Made by a program: the position numbers and the translations under genes. This document shows, piece after piece, positions 53,928-62,645 of a stretch of DNA of 64,000 bases. The notes under the pieces are model-generated. The model was not told the DNA's origin. It ran no database searches and worked only from the letters and a program-made list of their open reading frames with translations. Source of the stretch: Streptomyces olindensis (GTDB lineage Bacteria; Actinomycetota; Actinomycetes; Streptomycetales; Streptomycetaceae); NCBI GenBank assembly GCA_000696115.1, contig JJOH01000033.1, positions 34,705 to 98,704 of the forward strand. The letters are read 5' to 3'. The first letter of the stretch is position 1, and every line of letters begins with the position of its first letter.

Positions 53928-55016
53928 ATGGCCCGAAGCACCAGACGCCCCCTGTCCTTACTCGCGGTCCTGGTCACCCTGCTCGGCGGGCTCGGTCTGG
54001 CCCTGATCGGCCAGAACAGCGCGCAGGCGCACGGCGTGACGATGATGCCGGGATCGCGGACCTACCTCTGCTACCTGGACGCCAAGACGAACACGGGCGC
54101 GCTCGACCCCACGAACCCCGCGTGCAAGGCCGCGCTCGCCGAGAGCGGCGCGAACGCGCTGTACAACTGGTTCGCCGTGCTCGACTCCAACGCCGGCGGA
54201 CGCGGCCCGGGTTACGTCCCGGACGGCAAGCTGTGCAGCGCCGGCGACCGCTCCCCGTACAACTTCACCGGCTACAACGCCGCCCGCGCGGACTGGCCCC
54301 GGACGCACCTGACCTCCGGGGCGACGATCCGGATCAAGCACAGCAACTGGGCGCACCATCCGGGCGACTTCCGGGTGTACGTCTCCAAGCCCGGCTACTC
54401 GCCCACCAAGCCGCTGGGCTGGGGCGACCTGGAGCTGATCCAGACCGTCACCAACCCGCCGCAGTCCGGCTCGGTGGGCAGCGAGTCCGGTCACTACTAC
54501 TGGGACCTGAAGCTGCCCTCGGGCCGCTCGGGTGACGCGATGATGTTCATCCAGTGGGTGCGCTCGGACAGCCAGGAGAACTTCTTCTCCTGCTCCGACA
54601 TCGTCTTCGACGGCGGCAACGGCGAGGTGACCGGCATCCGCGGCTCGGGCGGCACCCCGAACCCGACGCCCACGCCGACCCCCACCCCCACGCCCACCGA
54701 CCCGCACACCGGGTGCATGGCCCTCTACAAGGTGACGAACTCCTGGAGCGGCGGCTTCCAGGGGTCCGTCGAGGTGATGAACCACAACACCACCGCGCGT
54801 GACGGCTGGGCCGTGCGCTGGCAGCCGGGTGCCGGAACCCGGATCAGCCAGGTCTGGAACGGCAGCCTGAGCACGGGCACCGACGGCACGGTGACGGTCA
54901 GGCACGTGGACCACAACCGCACGATCCCGCCGGACGGCACGGTGACGTTCGGCTTCACCGCCACGTCGACCGGGAACAACCTGCCGGTCGGCTCGATCAC
55001 CTGCGTCAACCCGTAA
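53928..55016 (+). CDS. Secreted AA10 lytic polysaccharide monooxygenase with CBM2
   Basis: 362 residues. The signal peptide ends AQA before His35, which becomes the N-terminal copper ligand (HGVTMMPGSRTYLCYLDAK). The second His of the histidine brace is in IKHSNWAHHPGDFRVY; IQWVRSDSQENFFSCSDIVFDGG ends the catalytic domain. A Pro-Thr linker (about 22 residues) joins a CBM2 (CMALYKVTNSWSGGFQGSVEVMNH). The overall form recalls S. coelicolor cellulose-active LPMO10 enzymes. It oxidises crystalline glucan and boosts the GH6 and GH12 enzymes encoded upstream. Confidence 0.92.
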   Translation: MARSTRRPLSLLAVLVTLLGGLGLALIGQNSAQAHGVTMMPGSRTYLCYLDAKTNTGALDPTNPACKAALAESGANALYNWFAVLDSNAGGRGPGYVPDGKLCSAGDRSPYNFTGYNAARADWPRTHLTSGATIRIKHSNWAHHPGDFRVYVSKPGYSPTKPLGWGDLELIQTVTNPPQSGSVGSESGHYYWDLKLPSGRSGDAMMFIQWVRSDSQENFFSCSDIVFDGGNGEVTGIRGSGGTPNPTPTPTPTPTPTDPHTGCMALYKVTNSWSGGFQGSVEVMNHNTTARDGWAVRWQPGAGTRISQVWNGSLSTGTDGTVTVRHVDHNRTIPPDGTVTFGFTATSTGNNLPVGSITCVNP

Positions 55017-55023
55017 TACCGCG

Positions 55024-55069
55024 CACGGCGGCGCCGGCTCCCGCACCCGGGGGCCGGCGCCTCGCCGTG
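55024..55069. terminator. Bidirectional terminator after the LPMO gene
   Basis: CACGGCG-GCGCCGGC and GCCGGCGC-ctc-GCCGTG form a long interrupted stem with a G/C-rich loop, between two convergent stops. Confidence 0.6.
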
Positions 55070-55077
55070 CCGGCGGG

Positions 55078-55746
55078 TCAGGCGGCGAACGCCTCGGCCG
55101 GCTCGTTCACCGGCCGCGGGGTGCCCGTCGGGTCGAGCACGAACAGCGGCACGCCCAGGGCGTCGGCGCGGGCGCGGGCCTCCTCGCCGTACCCGGCGAG
55201 GGAGAAGTAGACGCAGGCCGCCGACTCCGTCATCGCGGTCAGCCACAGGCACTCCACGTCCCGCGCGTCCGCCGGGCGCACGGTCGGATCCACCTGGGCC
55301 AGCACGCCGGGGGCGGCGAGCCCGATGCCGGAGGGCGGGCGCTGGTCGGCGCGCCGCACCTCCCCGTGGCCGAGCCAGCGCAGATAGAGGACGACGGCGG
55401 TGACCGCGTCGCGCGCGGTGCGCAGGGGCACCGGCCGGAAGGCGGGGCGCGCGGGCGGCGGCGGGATGTCCGGCGGGGCGCCGCGCGTGCCCGCCACCGG
55501 GAGTCGCAGCACCGTCCCGCAGGGGCAGCCCAGCTCCGGGTGCGGCCACGAGGACGGACGGTCGCAGGCGCCGCAGTGCAGGGTCACCCACTCCTCGTCC
55601 CAGGACCGGTGGGTGACGGCGGCCGGCAGCGCGCGGGGATCGAGCGGCGGCGCGACGGGCGCTCCGCAGGCGCACGGATAGGACGGCACAGCGAACTGAT
55701 GGGCGCGCCCACAGGCCGGACAGCGCACCGACACGCTCTCGGACAT
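55078..55746 (-). CDS. Conserved hypothetical protein with zinc-ribbon-like repeats
   Basis: About 222 residues from ATG 55746; a GTG-free alternative ATG lies 9 nt upstream. The first 85 residues hold four CxC/CxxC pairs (VRCPACGRAH, YPCACGAP, LHCGACDRP, GCPCGTVLR) arranged like two zinc ribbons. The C-terminal half (DAVTAVVLYLRWLGHGEVRRADQRPPSGIGL ... AACVYFSLAGYGEEARARADALGVPLFVLD) resembles a restriction-endonuclease-like or Mrr-type fold by pattern, which is only a suggestion. It sits between the cellulase set and gcl; related proteins neighbour gcl in other Streptomyces as I recall. Confidence 0.65.
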   Translation of the reverse strand: MSESVSVRCPACGRAHQFAVPSYPCACGAPVAPPLDPRALPAAVTHRSWDEEWVTLHCGACDRPSSWPHPELGCPCGTVLRLPVAGTRGAPPDIPPPPARPAFRPVPLRTARDAVTAVVLYLRWLGHGEVRRADQRPPSGIGLAAPGVLAQVDPTVRPADARDVECLWLTAMTESAACVYFSLAGYGEEARARADALGVPLFVLDPTGTPRPVNEPAEAFAA

Positions 55747-55813
55747 GCCCCCCATCGTCCACCCGCGGGCCCTCGCCTGTCCGTTGCTCGGCCCCGCCGG
55801 CTCCGGGCATCTC

Positions 55814-55880
55814 TTGACGGCTTTCCCGCGCCCCCCTACATTGCTTCCAGATAGCAGAATTAAGTTTCCGCATTGCGGAA
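55814..55880 (+). promoter_or_regulatory. gcl promoter with paired operators 21 bp apart
   Basis: TTGACG (55814-55819) and TACATT (55837-55842) with a 17-bp spacer form the promoter. Downstream lie TTCCAGATAGCAGAA (55845-55859) and the perfect palindrome TTCCGCATTGCGGAA (55866-55880), offset exactly 21 bp. The motif fits the AllR/IclR-type operator known for Streptomyces allantoin and glyoxylate genes. Confidence 0.65.
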
Positions 55881-55940
55881 GGTGCTCACGGCGGGGCGCG
55901 ACGGGAGTGCGTATCCGACAGCCGAACCAGGAGTAGTCCC

Positions 55941-57725
<1,785 letters not shown>

Positions 57726-57736
57726 GAGACGCCGGA

Positions 57737-57772
57737 GAGGGGCGGTCCGTCCGTGAGGACGGGCCGCCCCTC
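57737..57772 (+). terminator. gcl terminator
   Basis: GAGGGGCGG-t-CCGTCC, loop GTGA, GGACGG-g-CCGCCCCTC: a 15-bp stem with one mismatch, 12 bp after the gcl stop. Confidence 0.65.
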
Positions 57773-57822
57773 ACGCATGCGCGGTCGCGAGATCGCTACG
57801 CATGGGCGGTCGCGAGGATCAC
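57773..57822. repeat. Two tandem 25-bp repeats
   Basis: ACGCATGCGCGGTCGCGAGA... (57773-57797) is followed at once by ACGCATGGGCGGTCGCGAGG... (57798-57822). The first 19 positions differ at one base. They run into the stop of the next leftward gene. Confidence 0.6.
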
Positions 57823-58433
57823 TCCCCGCCGCCGCCTCCCCCGCCGCCCCCGCCGCAGTAGGCATGGCCCCCGTAGCCGCCGCCCGTGCCGTGGGGCGAG
57901 TGCTTGAGGAGGGGCGTGCCGCCCACCTCGGCCCGGCGGACCAGGCCCGCCCGCAGGGCGAAGCGGGGCACCAGGAGCCGCAGCGCGGACTCGCCGTGCA
58001 GGGCGACGGCCAGCAGCCGGTCGTGGTGGCTCAGGCCGCGCCTGCCCTCCGGCAGGGGGTGGGCGTGCCGCAGCTCCCGGACGTGCCGGCGGGCTGCGCG
58101 GGTCGGGCCGAGCAGCGGGTAGCGCAGCAGCCCGGCGTCCGCGAGCGGGATGCGCATCAGCGCGACCGCCAGCCGGATGTCGGGGTCCTTCACCAGGGTC
58201 TTCAGCCCGGCGGGCTCACGCAGGCACGTGTGCACCGCCGTCGCCAGGGGAGACGGCGGCCGCTCCCCGGGCACGGCGTCCCCGATACCCCTGCGCATCG
58301 TCCCGGGCAGGTCGGCCTCCAGCAGGCCCCGCAGATGCAGGTCCACCACGGCGACGGTGACGGCGGCCCGCGGGCCGTCCCCCAGCAGTGCGATCTCGTG
58401 CGGCTCCAGCCGGACCGCCGTACCGTCGCCCAT
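57819..58433 (-). CDS. TIGR04222-like protein with Gly-rich Cys tail
   Basis: 204 residues. The N-terminus (RLEPHEIALLGDGPRAAVTVAVVDLHLRGLLEAD) matches the start of TIGR04222 proteins as I know them, and the C-terminus is HGTGGGYGGHAYC followed by ten glycines and Glu. Unlike typical members no membrane helix is visible. TIGR04222 proteins are actinobacterial, of unknown function, and share this odd Gly/Cys tail. It is not part of the glyoxylate pathway as far as can be seen. Confidence 0.6.
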   Translation of the reverse strand: MGDGTAVRLEPHEIALLGDGPRAAVTVAVVDLHLRGLLEADLPGTMRRGIGDAVPGERPPSPLATAVHTCLREPAGLKTLVKDPDIRLAVALMRIPLADAGLLRYPLLGPTRAARRHVRELRHAHPLPEGRRGLSHHDRLLAVALHGESALRLLVPRFALRAGLVRRAEVGGTPLLKHSPHGTGGGYGGHAYCGGGGGGGGGGE

Positions 58434-58497
58434 GGCTTCACCCCCGTGCCGGGGCCCGCCGCCCCCGTGCCGGCGGGCCCCGTGTGTCGAGAATGTG

Positions 58498-58535
58498 CCC
58501 GGCCCCGGGGGCTGTTGAAGCCCCCCGGGGCCGGG
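58498..58535 (-). terminator. Terminator of the small gene at 58591
   Basis: CCCGGCCCCGGGGGCT and CCCCCGGGGCCGGG form a 14-bp stem around a short loop, about 55 bp downstream of the stop. Confidence 0.55.
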
Positions 58536-58590
58536 TTCAGAGGTTGATTTGAGGGTGCCGTACGGGGAGTACGACCCGTGCCGTACGCGC

Positions 58591-58827
58591 TCAGGTGCCG
58601 TGGTGCTCCGAGAGCCCCGGCCAGTCGTCCGGGCCGCCGCCCTGCCACTCGACGAGGTCGTTCTCCTCGACGTCCGTCACGTAGAGGTCGGCCAGCCGCA
58701 GGATCTCCGCCACGTCGTCGACGTGCGTGGCGATGCCCAGGGGCTCGTCGCCCAGCGTGACCCGCCGCGATCCGTCCAGGGCGGGAGCGTGGACCACGAC
58801 GTGCGGGTGCTCGGTTGGATGTGCCAT
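58591..58827 (-). CDS. Small conserved hypothetical protein
   Basis: 78 residues: AHPTEHPHVVVHAPALDGSR, VTLGDEPLGIATHVDDVAEILRLADLYVTDVEE and a tail ending SEHHGT. Acidic, with a beta-rich first half and an alpha-helical middle; no known motif. The frame is open upstream but without coding character, and the ATG at 58827 gives a natural start. I recall similar short proteins beside gcl in other Streptomyces, but the function is unknown. Confidence 0.6.
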   Translation of the reverse strand: MAHPTEHPHVVVHAPALDGSRRVTLGDEPLGIATHVDDVAEILRLADLYVTDVEENDLVEWQGGGPDDWPGLSEHHGT

Positions 58828-59045
58828 GCCTTCAGGCTGCTGCCGCGCGGGCGGTTCCGCACCCTGGAACGGGCTGGCCGTCCGGCGGCGCGAGGCTGGG
58901 CGCGACAGGACATTCGCGCCGCCGGACGGGGTCTGGGAGGCAGGTACTGGGACCGCGGCGGGTGTGACGGAGCCCGGAGCGGACTTCCCTCGGGTCGAGA
59001 AGCCGGTCCCGGCACCTTCACCACCGCACTGGCTCACACGCCCCC

Positions 59046-59082
59046 GAGTTCTCGACTTCGCTCGAACAGGGGGGACCCCCAC
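59046..59082 (+). repeat. Streptomyces-type dispersed palindromic repeat
   Basis: GAGTTCTCGACTTCGCTCGA then ACAGGGGGGACCCCCAC: a TCGA-arm hairpin followed by a GGGGG/CCCCC hairpin. I recall nearly identical sequences scattered between genes in many Streptomyces. It sits in the 341-bp gap before the catalase remnant. Confidence 0.5.
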
Positions 59083-59100
59083 CGCGGTCCGCGCCCTGCC

Positions 59101-59158
59101 CGCGTCCGTGCCCGGGGCGACCACCCCTCATCCGGGTCGCCCCGGGCGGTCGGACGCG
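59101..59158 (-). terminator. Terminator downstream of the catalase remnant
   Basis: CGCGTCCG-t-GCCCGGGGCGACC pairs with GGTCGCCCCGGGC-ggt-CGGACGCG around a 12-nt loop, a 21-bp stem, 10 bp after the stop. Confidence 0.65.
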
Positions 59159-60010
59159 GTCAGGGAGTTCAGTCCTCGCGCAGCGCGCGGACCGCCTTCT
59201 CCACGCGGCGCCCGTACTCGGGGTCGGCGGCGTGGAAGTGCGCGAGGTTCTTTTCGATCACGTCGTCGCGGGAGACCTGGGACAGGCCGCCGGCGATGTT
59301 CGCGACCAGGCGGGACTTCTCCTCGGCGGACATCAGCCGGTACAGCTCGCCCGCCTGGAAGAAGTCGTCGTCCTTGGTGTGCGGGGGCGCCGCGTGGGTG
59401 CCCGTGTGGCCGTGCACCGCGAGCGGGGCCGACAGCGGGCGGCCGGTCTCGACCGGGCCGTCGTAGGAGTTCGGCTCGTAGTTCTTCGCGTACCGGCCCT
59501 GCGGGTTGGACGCCATGAAGCCGCCCCGGCCGTAGTTCACGGCGGTCGTGGCCCGGGGCGCGTTGACGGCCAGCTGCGTGTGGTTGACGCCCAGGCGGTA
59601 GCGGTGGGCGTCCGCGTAGGCGAACAGACGGCCCTGGAGCATCTTGTCGGGCGAGGGGCCGATGCCCGGCAGGAGTTGTTCGGGGAGAAGGCGGCCTGCT
59701 CGACCTCGGCGAAGACGTTGTCCGGGGCCTGGAGCAGGTCCGTCTGGTGCGAGTTCGGGTCCTTGCCCGCGAGCTCGGCGGCCTGCTCGCTGCTCAGGCA
59801 GCGGATGCCCTGGTTCGTCTTGAAGTGGTACTTGACGAAGAAGGCCTCGCCCGCGCTGTTCGTCCACTGGTAGGTGTGCGGGCCGTAGCCGTTCATGTGC
59901 CGGTACGAGGCCGGGATGCCGCGGTCGCCCATCAGCCAGGTCACCTGGTGCGTGGCCTCGGGGGAGTGGGCCCAGAAGTCCCAGACGTTGTCGGGCTCCT
60001 GACGGCCCGA

Positions 60011-60049
60011 TGGGGGCACCTGCCCACGCCTTTCGGGCAGTGGGGGAGG
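60011..60049 (+). repeat. Palindromic repeat inserted in the catalase gene (copy 2)
   Basis: TGGGGGCACCTGCCCACGCC, TTTC, GGGCAGTGGGGGAGG: hairpin stem CCCAC-GCC/GGC-GTGGG. It adds about 12 codons between QKRDP and SGRQEPDN. It is homologous to copy 1 but in the opposite orientation. Confidence 0.7.
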
Positions 60050-60347
60050 GTCCCGCTTCTGCGAGTGGATGAAGTCCGGGAACTTGACGGGGTCCTTGAT
60101 GAAGAAGACCGGGGTGTTGTTCCCGACGAGGTCGTAGTTGCCCTCCTCGGTGTAGAACTTCATCGCGAAACCGCGCGGGTCGCGGACCGCGTCCGCGCCG
60201 CCCAGCGAGTCGGCCACGGTGGAGAAGCGGACGAACACCTCGGTGCGCCTGCCGACCGAGCTCAGGAAGTCGGCGTGCGTGAAGTCCGTGACGTCGTCGG
60301 TGACTTCGAAGCGGCCGTACGCGCCCGAGCCGCGGGCGTGCACCACA

Positions 60348-60385
60348 CTCCCCCACTGCCTTAAGGGCGTGGGAGGTGCCCCCAC
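60348..60385 (-). repeat. Palindromic repeat inserted in the catalase gene (copy 1)
   Basis: On the minus strand GTGGGGGCACCTCCCACGCC, CTTAAGG, CAGTGGGGGAG; it adds VGAPPTPLRQWGS between RIP and VVHARG. The two arms form a hairpin around TTAA. It is of the GGGGGCACCTCCC...GGGGGAG type I know as dispersed in Streptomyces genomes. Confidence 0.7.
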
Positions 60386-60547
60386 CGGGATGCGCTCGCG
60401 GTTGAAGCGCGCGAGCTTCTCCAGCAGGTGCTGGTCCTGGAGCAGGAGCGGGCCGCCGACGCCGGCGGTGGCGGAGTTCTGGTTGTCGGCGACGGGGGCG
60501 CCGGACTCGGTGGTGAGCACGCGCTGCGACATCGTGACCTTCCGTAC

Positions 60548-60583
60548 GAGAGGGCAGCGGAAAAGTGTTTCCGCTTTGTGGAG
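60548..60583. promoter_or_regulatory. Glyoxylate-type operator before the catalase remnant
   Basis: TTCCGCTTTGTGGAG (60569-60583) matches TTCCGCnnnGCGGAA at 10 of 12 fixed positions. A second, degenerate site (60548-60562, right half GCGGAA intact) is exactly 21 bp away. The halves also form the inverted repeat GCGGAAA-AGTG-TTTCCGC (60557-60574). Confidence 0.5.
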
Positions 60584-60730
60584 CCTAGGGTCGGGGCGAT
60601 CGGAGCGTCAACACTTTGTTGAAGTAGTGGGCATGGCTGAGCCGGGCGGCGCCGCCCCTCTGGGCGCGACAGGACAGGTGTCAGCGGCGACGCCGCCCGG
60701 GGTAGCGGGGACCCTCGGGATTTACGAGAG

Positions 60731-61621
60731 TCAGACCTCGGCGCCGGACAGCCGCTCCACGGCCCGCAGCAGCGCCGAGTGGTCCAGGCCGCCGTCACCC
60801 TGGGCGCGCAGGGACGCGACCAGCTGGGCGACCACGGCGCCGACGGGCAGGGCCGCGCCGACGGTGCGGGCGGCGTCCGTGACGATGCCCATGTCCTTGT
60901 GGTGCAGGTCGATGCGGAAGCCCGGCTTGAAGTCGCGGTTCAGGAAGTTGTCCTTCTTCCGCGTCAGCACGGTGGAGCCCGCGAGCCCGCCGTTGAGGAC
61001 GTCCAGGGCCGCCTTCAGGTCCACGCCGGACTTCTCCAGGAAGACCACGGCCTCGGCGCACGCCTGGATGTTCACGGCGACGATCAGCTGGTTGGCGGCC
61101 TTCACGGTCTGGCCGGAGCCGTGCGGGCCGCACAGCACGATGGTTCTGCCGAGCGCCTCGAAGATCGGCTCGGCCTCGTCGAAGTCGGCCTGCTCGCCGC
61201 CGACCATGATGGACAGCACGGCCTCGATCGCTCCGGCCTCACCGCCGGAGACGGGGGCGTCCAGTACGCGGATGCCCTTGTCCGCCGCGGCCTTGGCGAG
61301 GTCGACCGACGTCTGCGGGGTGATCGAGGACATGTCGATCAGCAGGGCACCGGACCGCGCGTTCTCCAGGATGCCGTCGGGGCCGTAGGCGATGGCCTCG
61401 ACCTGCGGGGAGGCCGGCACCATCGTGATGACGACGTCGGCGTCCCGGACGGCCTCGGCGATCGAACCGGCGGCCGTGCCGCCGGCGGCGGCCAGGCGGT
61501 CCAGCTTGTCCTGCTCCAGCGTGTAGCCGGTGACCTGGTAGCCCGCCTTGATCAGGTTCTCGGACATGGGGGAGCCCATGATGCCGAGGCCGATCCAGGC
61601 GATCTTGGGGAGGTTGCTCAT
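60731..61621 (-). CDS. glxR: 2-hydroxy-3-oxopropionate (tartronate semialdehyde) reductase
   Basis: 296 residues of the beta-hydroxyacid dehydrogenase family. The dinucleotide motif is IAWIGLGIMGSPMSENLIKAGY; substrate loop DAPVSGGEAGAIEAVLSIMVGG, catalytic Lys in GSGQTVKAANQLIVAVNI and RIDLHHKDMGIV complete it. It reduces tartronate semialdehyde, the Gcl product, to glycerate with NAD(P)H. It follows the isomerase gene by 29 bp in one operon. Confidence 0.92.
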   Translation of the reverse strand: MSNLPKIAWIGLGIMGSPMSENLIKAGYQVTGYTLEQDKLDRLAAAGGTAAGSIAEAVRDADVVITMVPASPQVEAIAYGPDGILENARSGALLIDMSSITPQTSVDLAKAAADKGIRVLDAPVSGGEAGAIEAVLSIMVGGEQADFDEAEPIFEALGRTIVLCGPHGSGQTVKAANQLIVAVNIQACAEAVVFLEKSGVDLKAALDVLNGGLAGSTVLTRKKDNFLNRDFKPGFRIDLHHKDMGIVTDAARTVGAALPVGAVVAQLVASLRAQGDGGLDHSALLRAVERLSGAEV

Positions 61622-61650
61622 GACGGGGGTGCCTTTCAGGTGGATGAGGG

Positions 61651-62472
61651 TCAGCGGGGCAGCCAGTCGAAGGCCTCGGCGCTCGGGCGGTCGCCCGGCT
61701 TGTACTCGAGTCCGACCCAGCCGTCGTAACCCGCCTTGGCCAGCTGGTCGAGGAGGTCTTCGAGGGGCAGTGAGCCCGTCCCCGGCGCGCCGCGGCCCGG
61801 GTTGTCGGCGATCTGGACGTGGCCGGTCTTCGCGGCGTACCGCTCGATCACCGCCGGCAGGTCCTCGCCGTTCATGGACAGGTGGTAGAGGTCCATGAGG
61901 AAGCGGGCGTTGCCCAGCCCCGTCGCCTCGTTGACCTGGTCGACGACGCCCACGGCCGCCGGGGCCGACACCAGCGGGTACAGCGGCGACTCGGGCTCGT
62001 TCAGCGCCTCGATCAGCAGGACCGCGCCGATCCGGTCGGCCGCCCGCGCCGCCAGGGCCAGGTTCTCCAGGGCGAGCGCGTCCTGCTCGGCCGGGTCCAC
62101 GCCCTCGACGCGGTTGCCGTACAGGGCGTTGAGCGCCGTGCAGCCCAGGGAGGCAGCGAAGTCGGCGGCCACGTCGATGTTGGCGCGGAACCGCTCCGAC
62201 TCCGCGCCCGGGACCGACAGGGCGCCGCGGTCCGGGCCCGGGAGCTGCCCGGCGTAGAAGTTCAGGCCGGTGAGCCGGACGCCCGCGTCCTCGATCGCCC
62301 GCTTCAGGGAGTCGAGCTCGGACCGCTCGGGCGTGGGCGAGTCCACCCAGGGCCACCACAGCTCGACCGCGGTGAAGCCGGCCGCGGCGGCGGCCGCCGG
62401 GCGCTCCAGGAGCGGGAGTTCCGTGAAGAGGATCGACAGGTTGACGTTGAAGCGCTGGTCTGCGAATCCCAT
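61651..62472 (-). CDS. hyi: Hydroxypyruvate isomerase (TIM barrel)
   Basis: 273 residues. FNVNLSILFTELPLLERPAAAAAAGFTAVELWWPW is the conserved start of Hyi; EALNEPESPLYPL carries a metal-binding Glu and LMDLYHLSMNGEDLPAVIERYAAKTGHVQIADNPGRGAPGTG the active-site His and Asp. It interconverts hydroxypyruvate and tartronate semialdehyde. It is the first gene of the hyi-glxR operon, behind paired operators shared with gcl. Confidence 0.92.
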   Translation of the reverse strand: MGFADQRFNVNLSILFTELPLLERPAAAAAAGFTAVELWWPWVDSPTPERSELDSLKRAIEDAGVRLTGLNFYAGQLPGPDRGALSVPGAESERFRANIDVAADFAASLGCTALNALYGNRVEGVDPAEQDALALENLALAARAADRIGAVLLIEALNEPESPLYPLVSAPAAVGVVDQVNEATGLGNARFLMDLYHLSMNGEDLPAVIERYAAKTGHVQIADNPGRGAPGTGSLPLEDLLDQLAKAGYDGWVGLEYKPGDRPSAEAFDWLPR

Positions 62473-62521
62473 CGGGGGCGGCGCTCCCTTCCTGGTGGTT
62501 CAGTTCCTGGCGGCTCGATAA

Positions 62522-62557
62522 TTCCGTATCGCGGAATCGTGTTTCTGCTTAATGGAA
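62522..62557 (-). promoter_or_regulatory. hyi operators, paired 21 bp apart
   Basis: TTCCGTATCGCGGAA (62522-62536, 11 of 12 fixed positions) and TTCTGCTTAATGGAA (62543-62557, 9 of 12) are offset exactly 21 bp, the same geometry as before gcl. Confidence 0.6.
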
Positions 62558-62597
62558 GATTGCCTGTGGCCGGGAAGGGCTGTCAAGAGCCCACGCG

Positions 62598-62622
62598 AAA
62601 AAGCGCCCCCGCGCGGGGGCGC
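62598..62622 (-). terminator. Intrinsic terminator after the Mce-associated genes
   Basis: On the minus strand the perfect 20-nt palindrome GCGCCCCCGC/GCGGGGGCGC (62622-62603) is followed by TTTTT (62602-62598). It lies 24 bp downstream of the stop at 62646. Confidence 0.75.
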
Positions 62623-62645
62623 GGGGGCGCATCGGCGGGGGCGGT

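Larger units (their letters stand above)
59169..60532 (-). pseudogene. Catalase gene, disrupted (deletion, frameshift and inserted repeats)
   Basis: The frame from 60532 reads a clade-3 catalase (GPLLLQDQHLLEKLARFNRERIP ... VVHARGSGAYGRFEV ... RFSTVADSLGGADAVRDPRGFAMKFYTEEG). After QTDLLQA it jumps to PDNVFAEVEQAAFSPNN: about 50 conserved residues, including the YPSWT and FDLTKVWPH blocks, are missing. One base is then lost after SPNN, and the true C-terminus (GIGPSPDKMLQGRLFAYADAHRYRLG with the haem Tyr, to RALRED) continues in another frame to 59169. Two in-frame insertions (after RIP and after QKRDP) are palindromic repeats. An active enzyme is not expected. It keeps a glyoxylate-type operator upstream. 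Confidence 0.85.

Noticed and set aside
54660..54708. Short tandem repeat of CCGACGCCCACC type
   Set aside because: It encodes the Pro-Thr linker between LPMO and CBM2 and is explained by protein composition.
57773..57822. CRISPR-like repeats
   Set aside because: Only two adjacent copies without spacers and no cas genes in the window.
59169..60532. Treating the catalase break as a simple sequencing error
   Set aside because: One missing base could be an error, but the separate loss of about 50 conserved codons and two inserted repeats cannot be explained that way alone.
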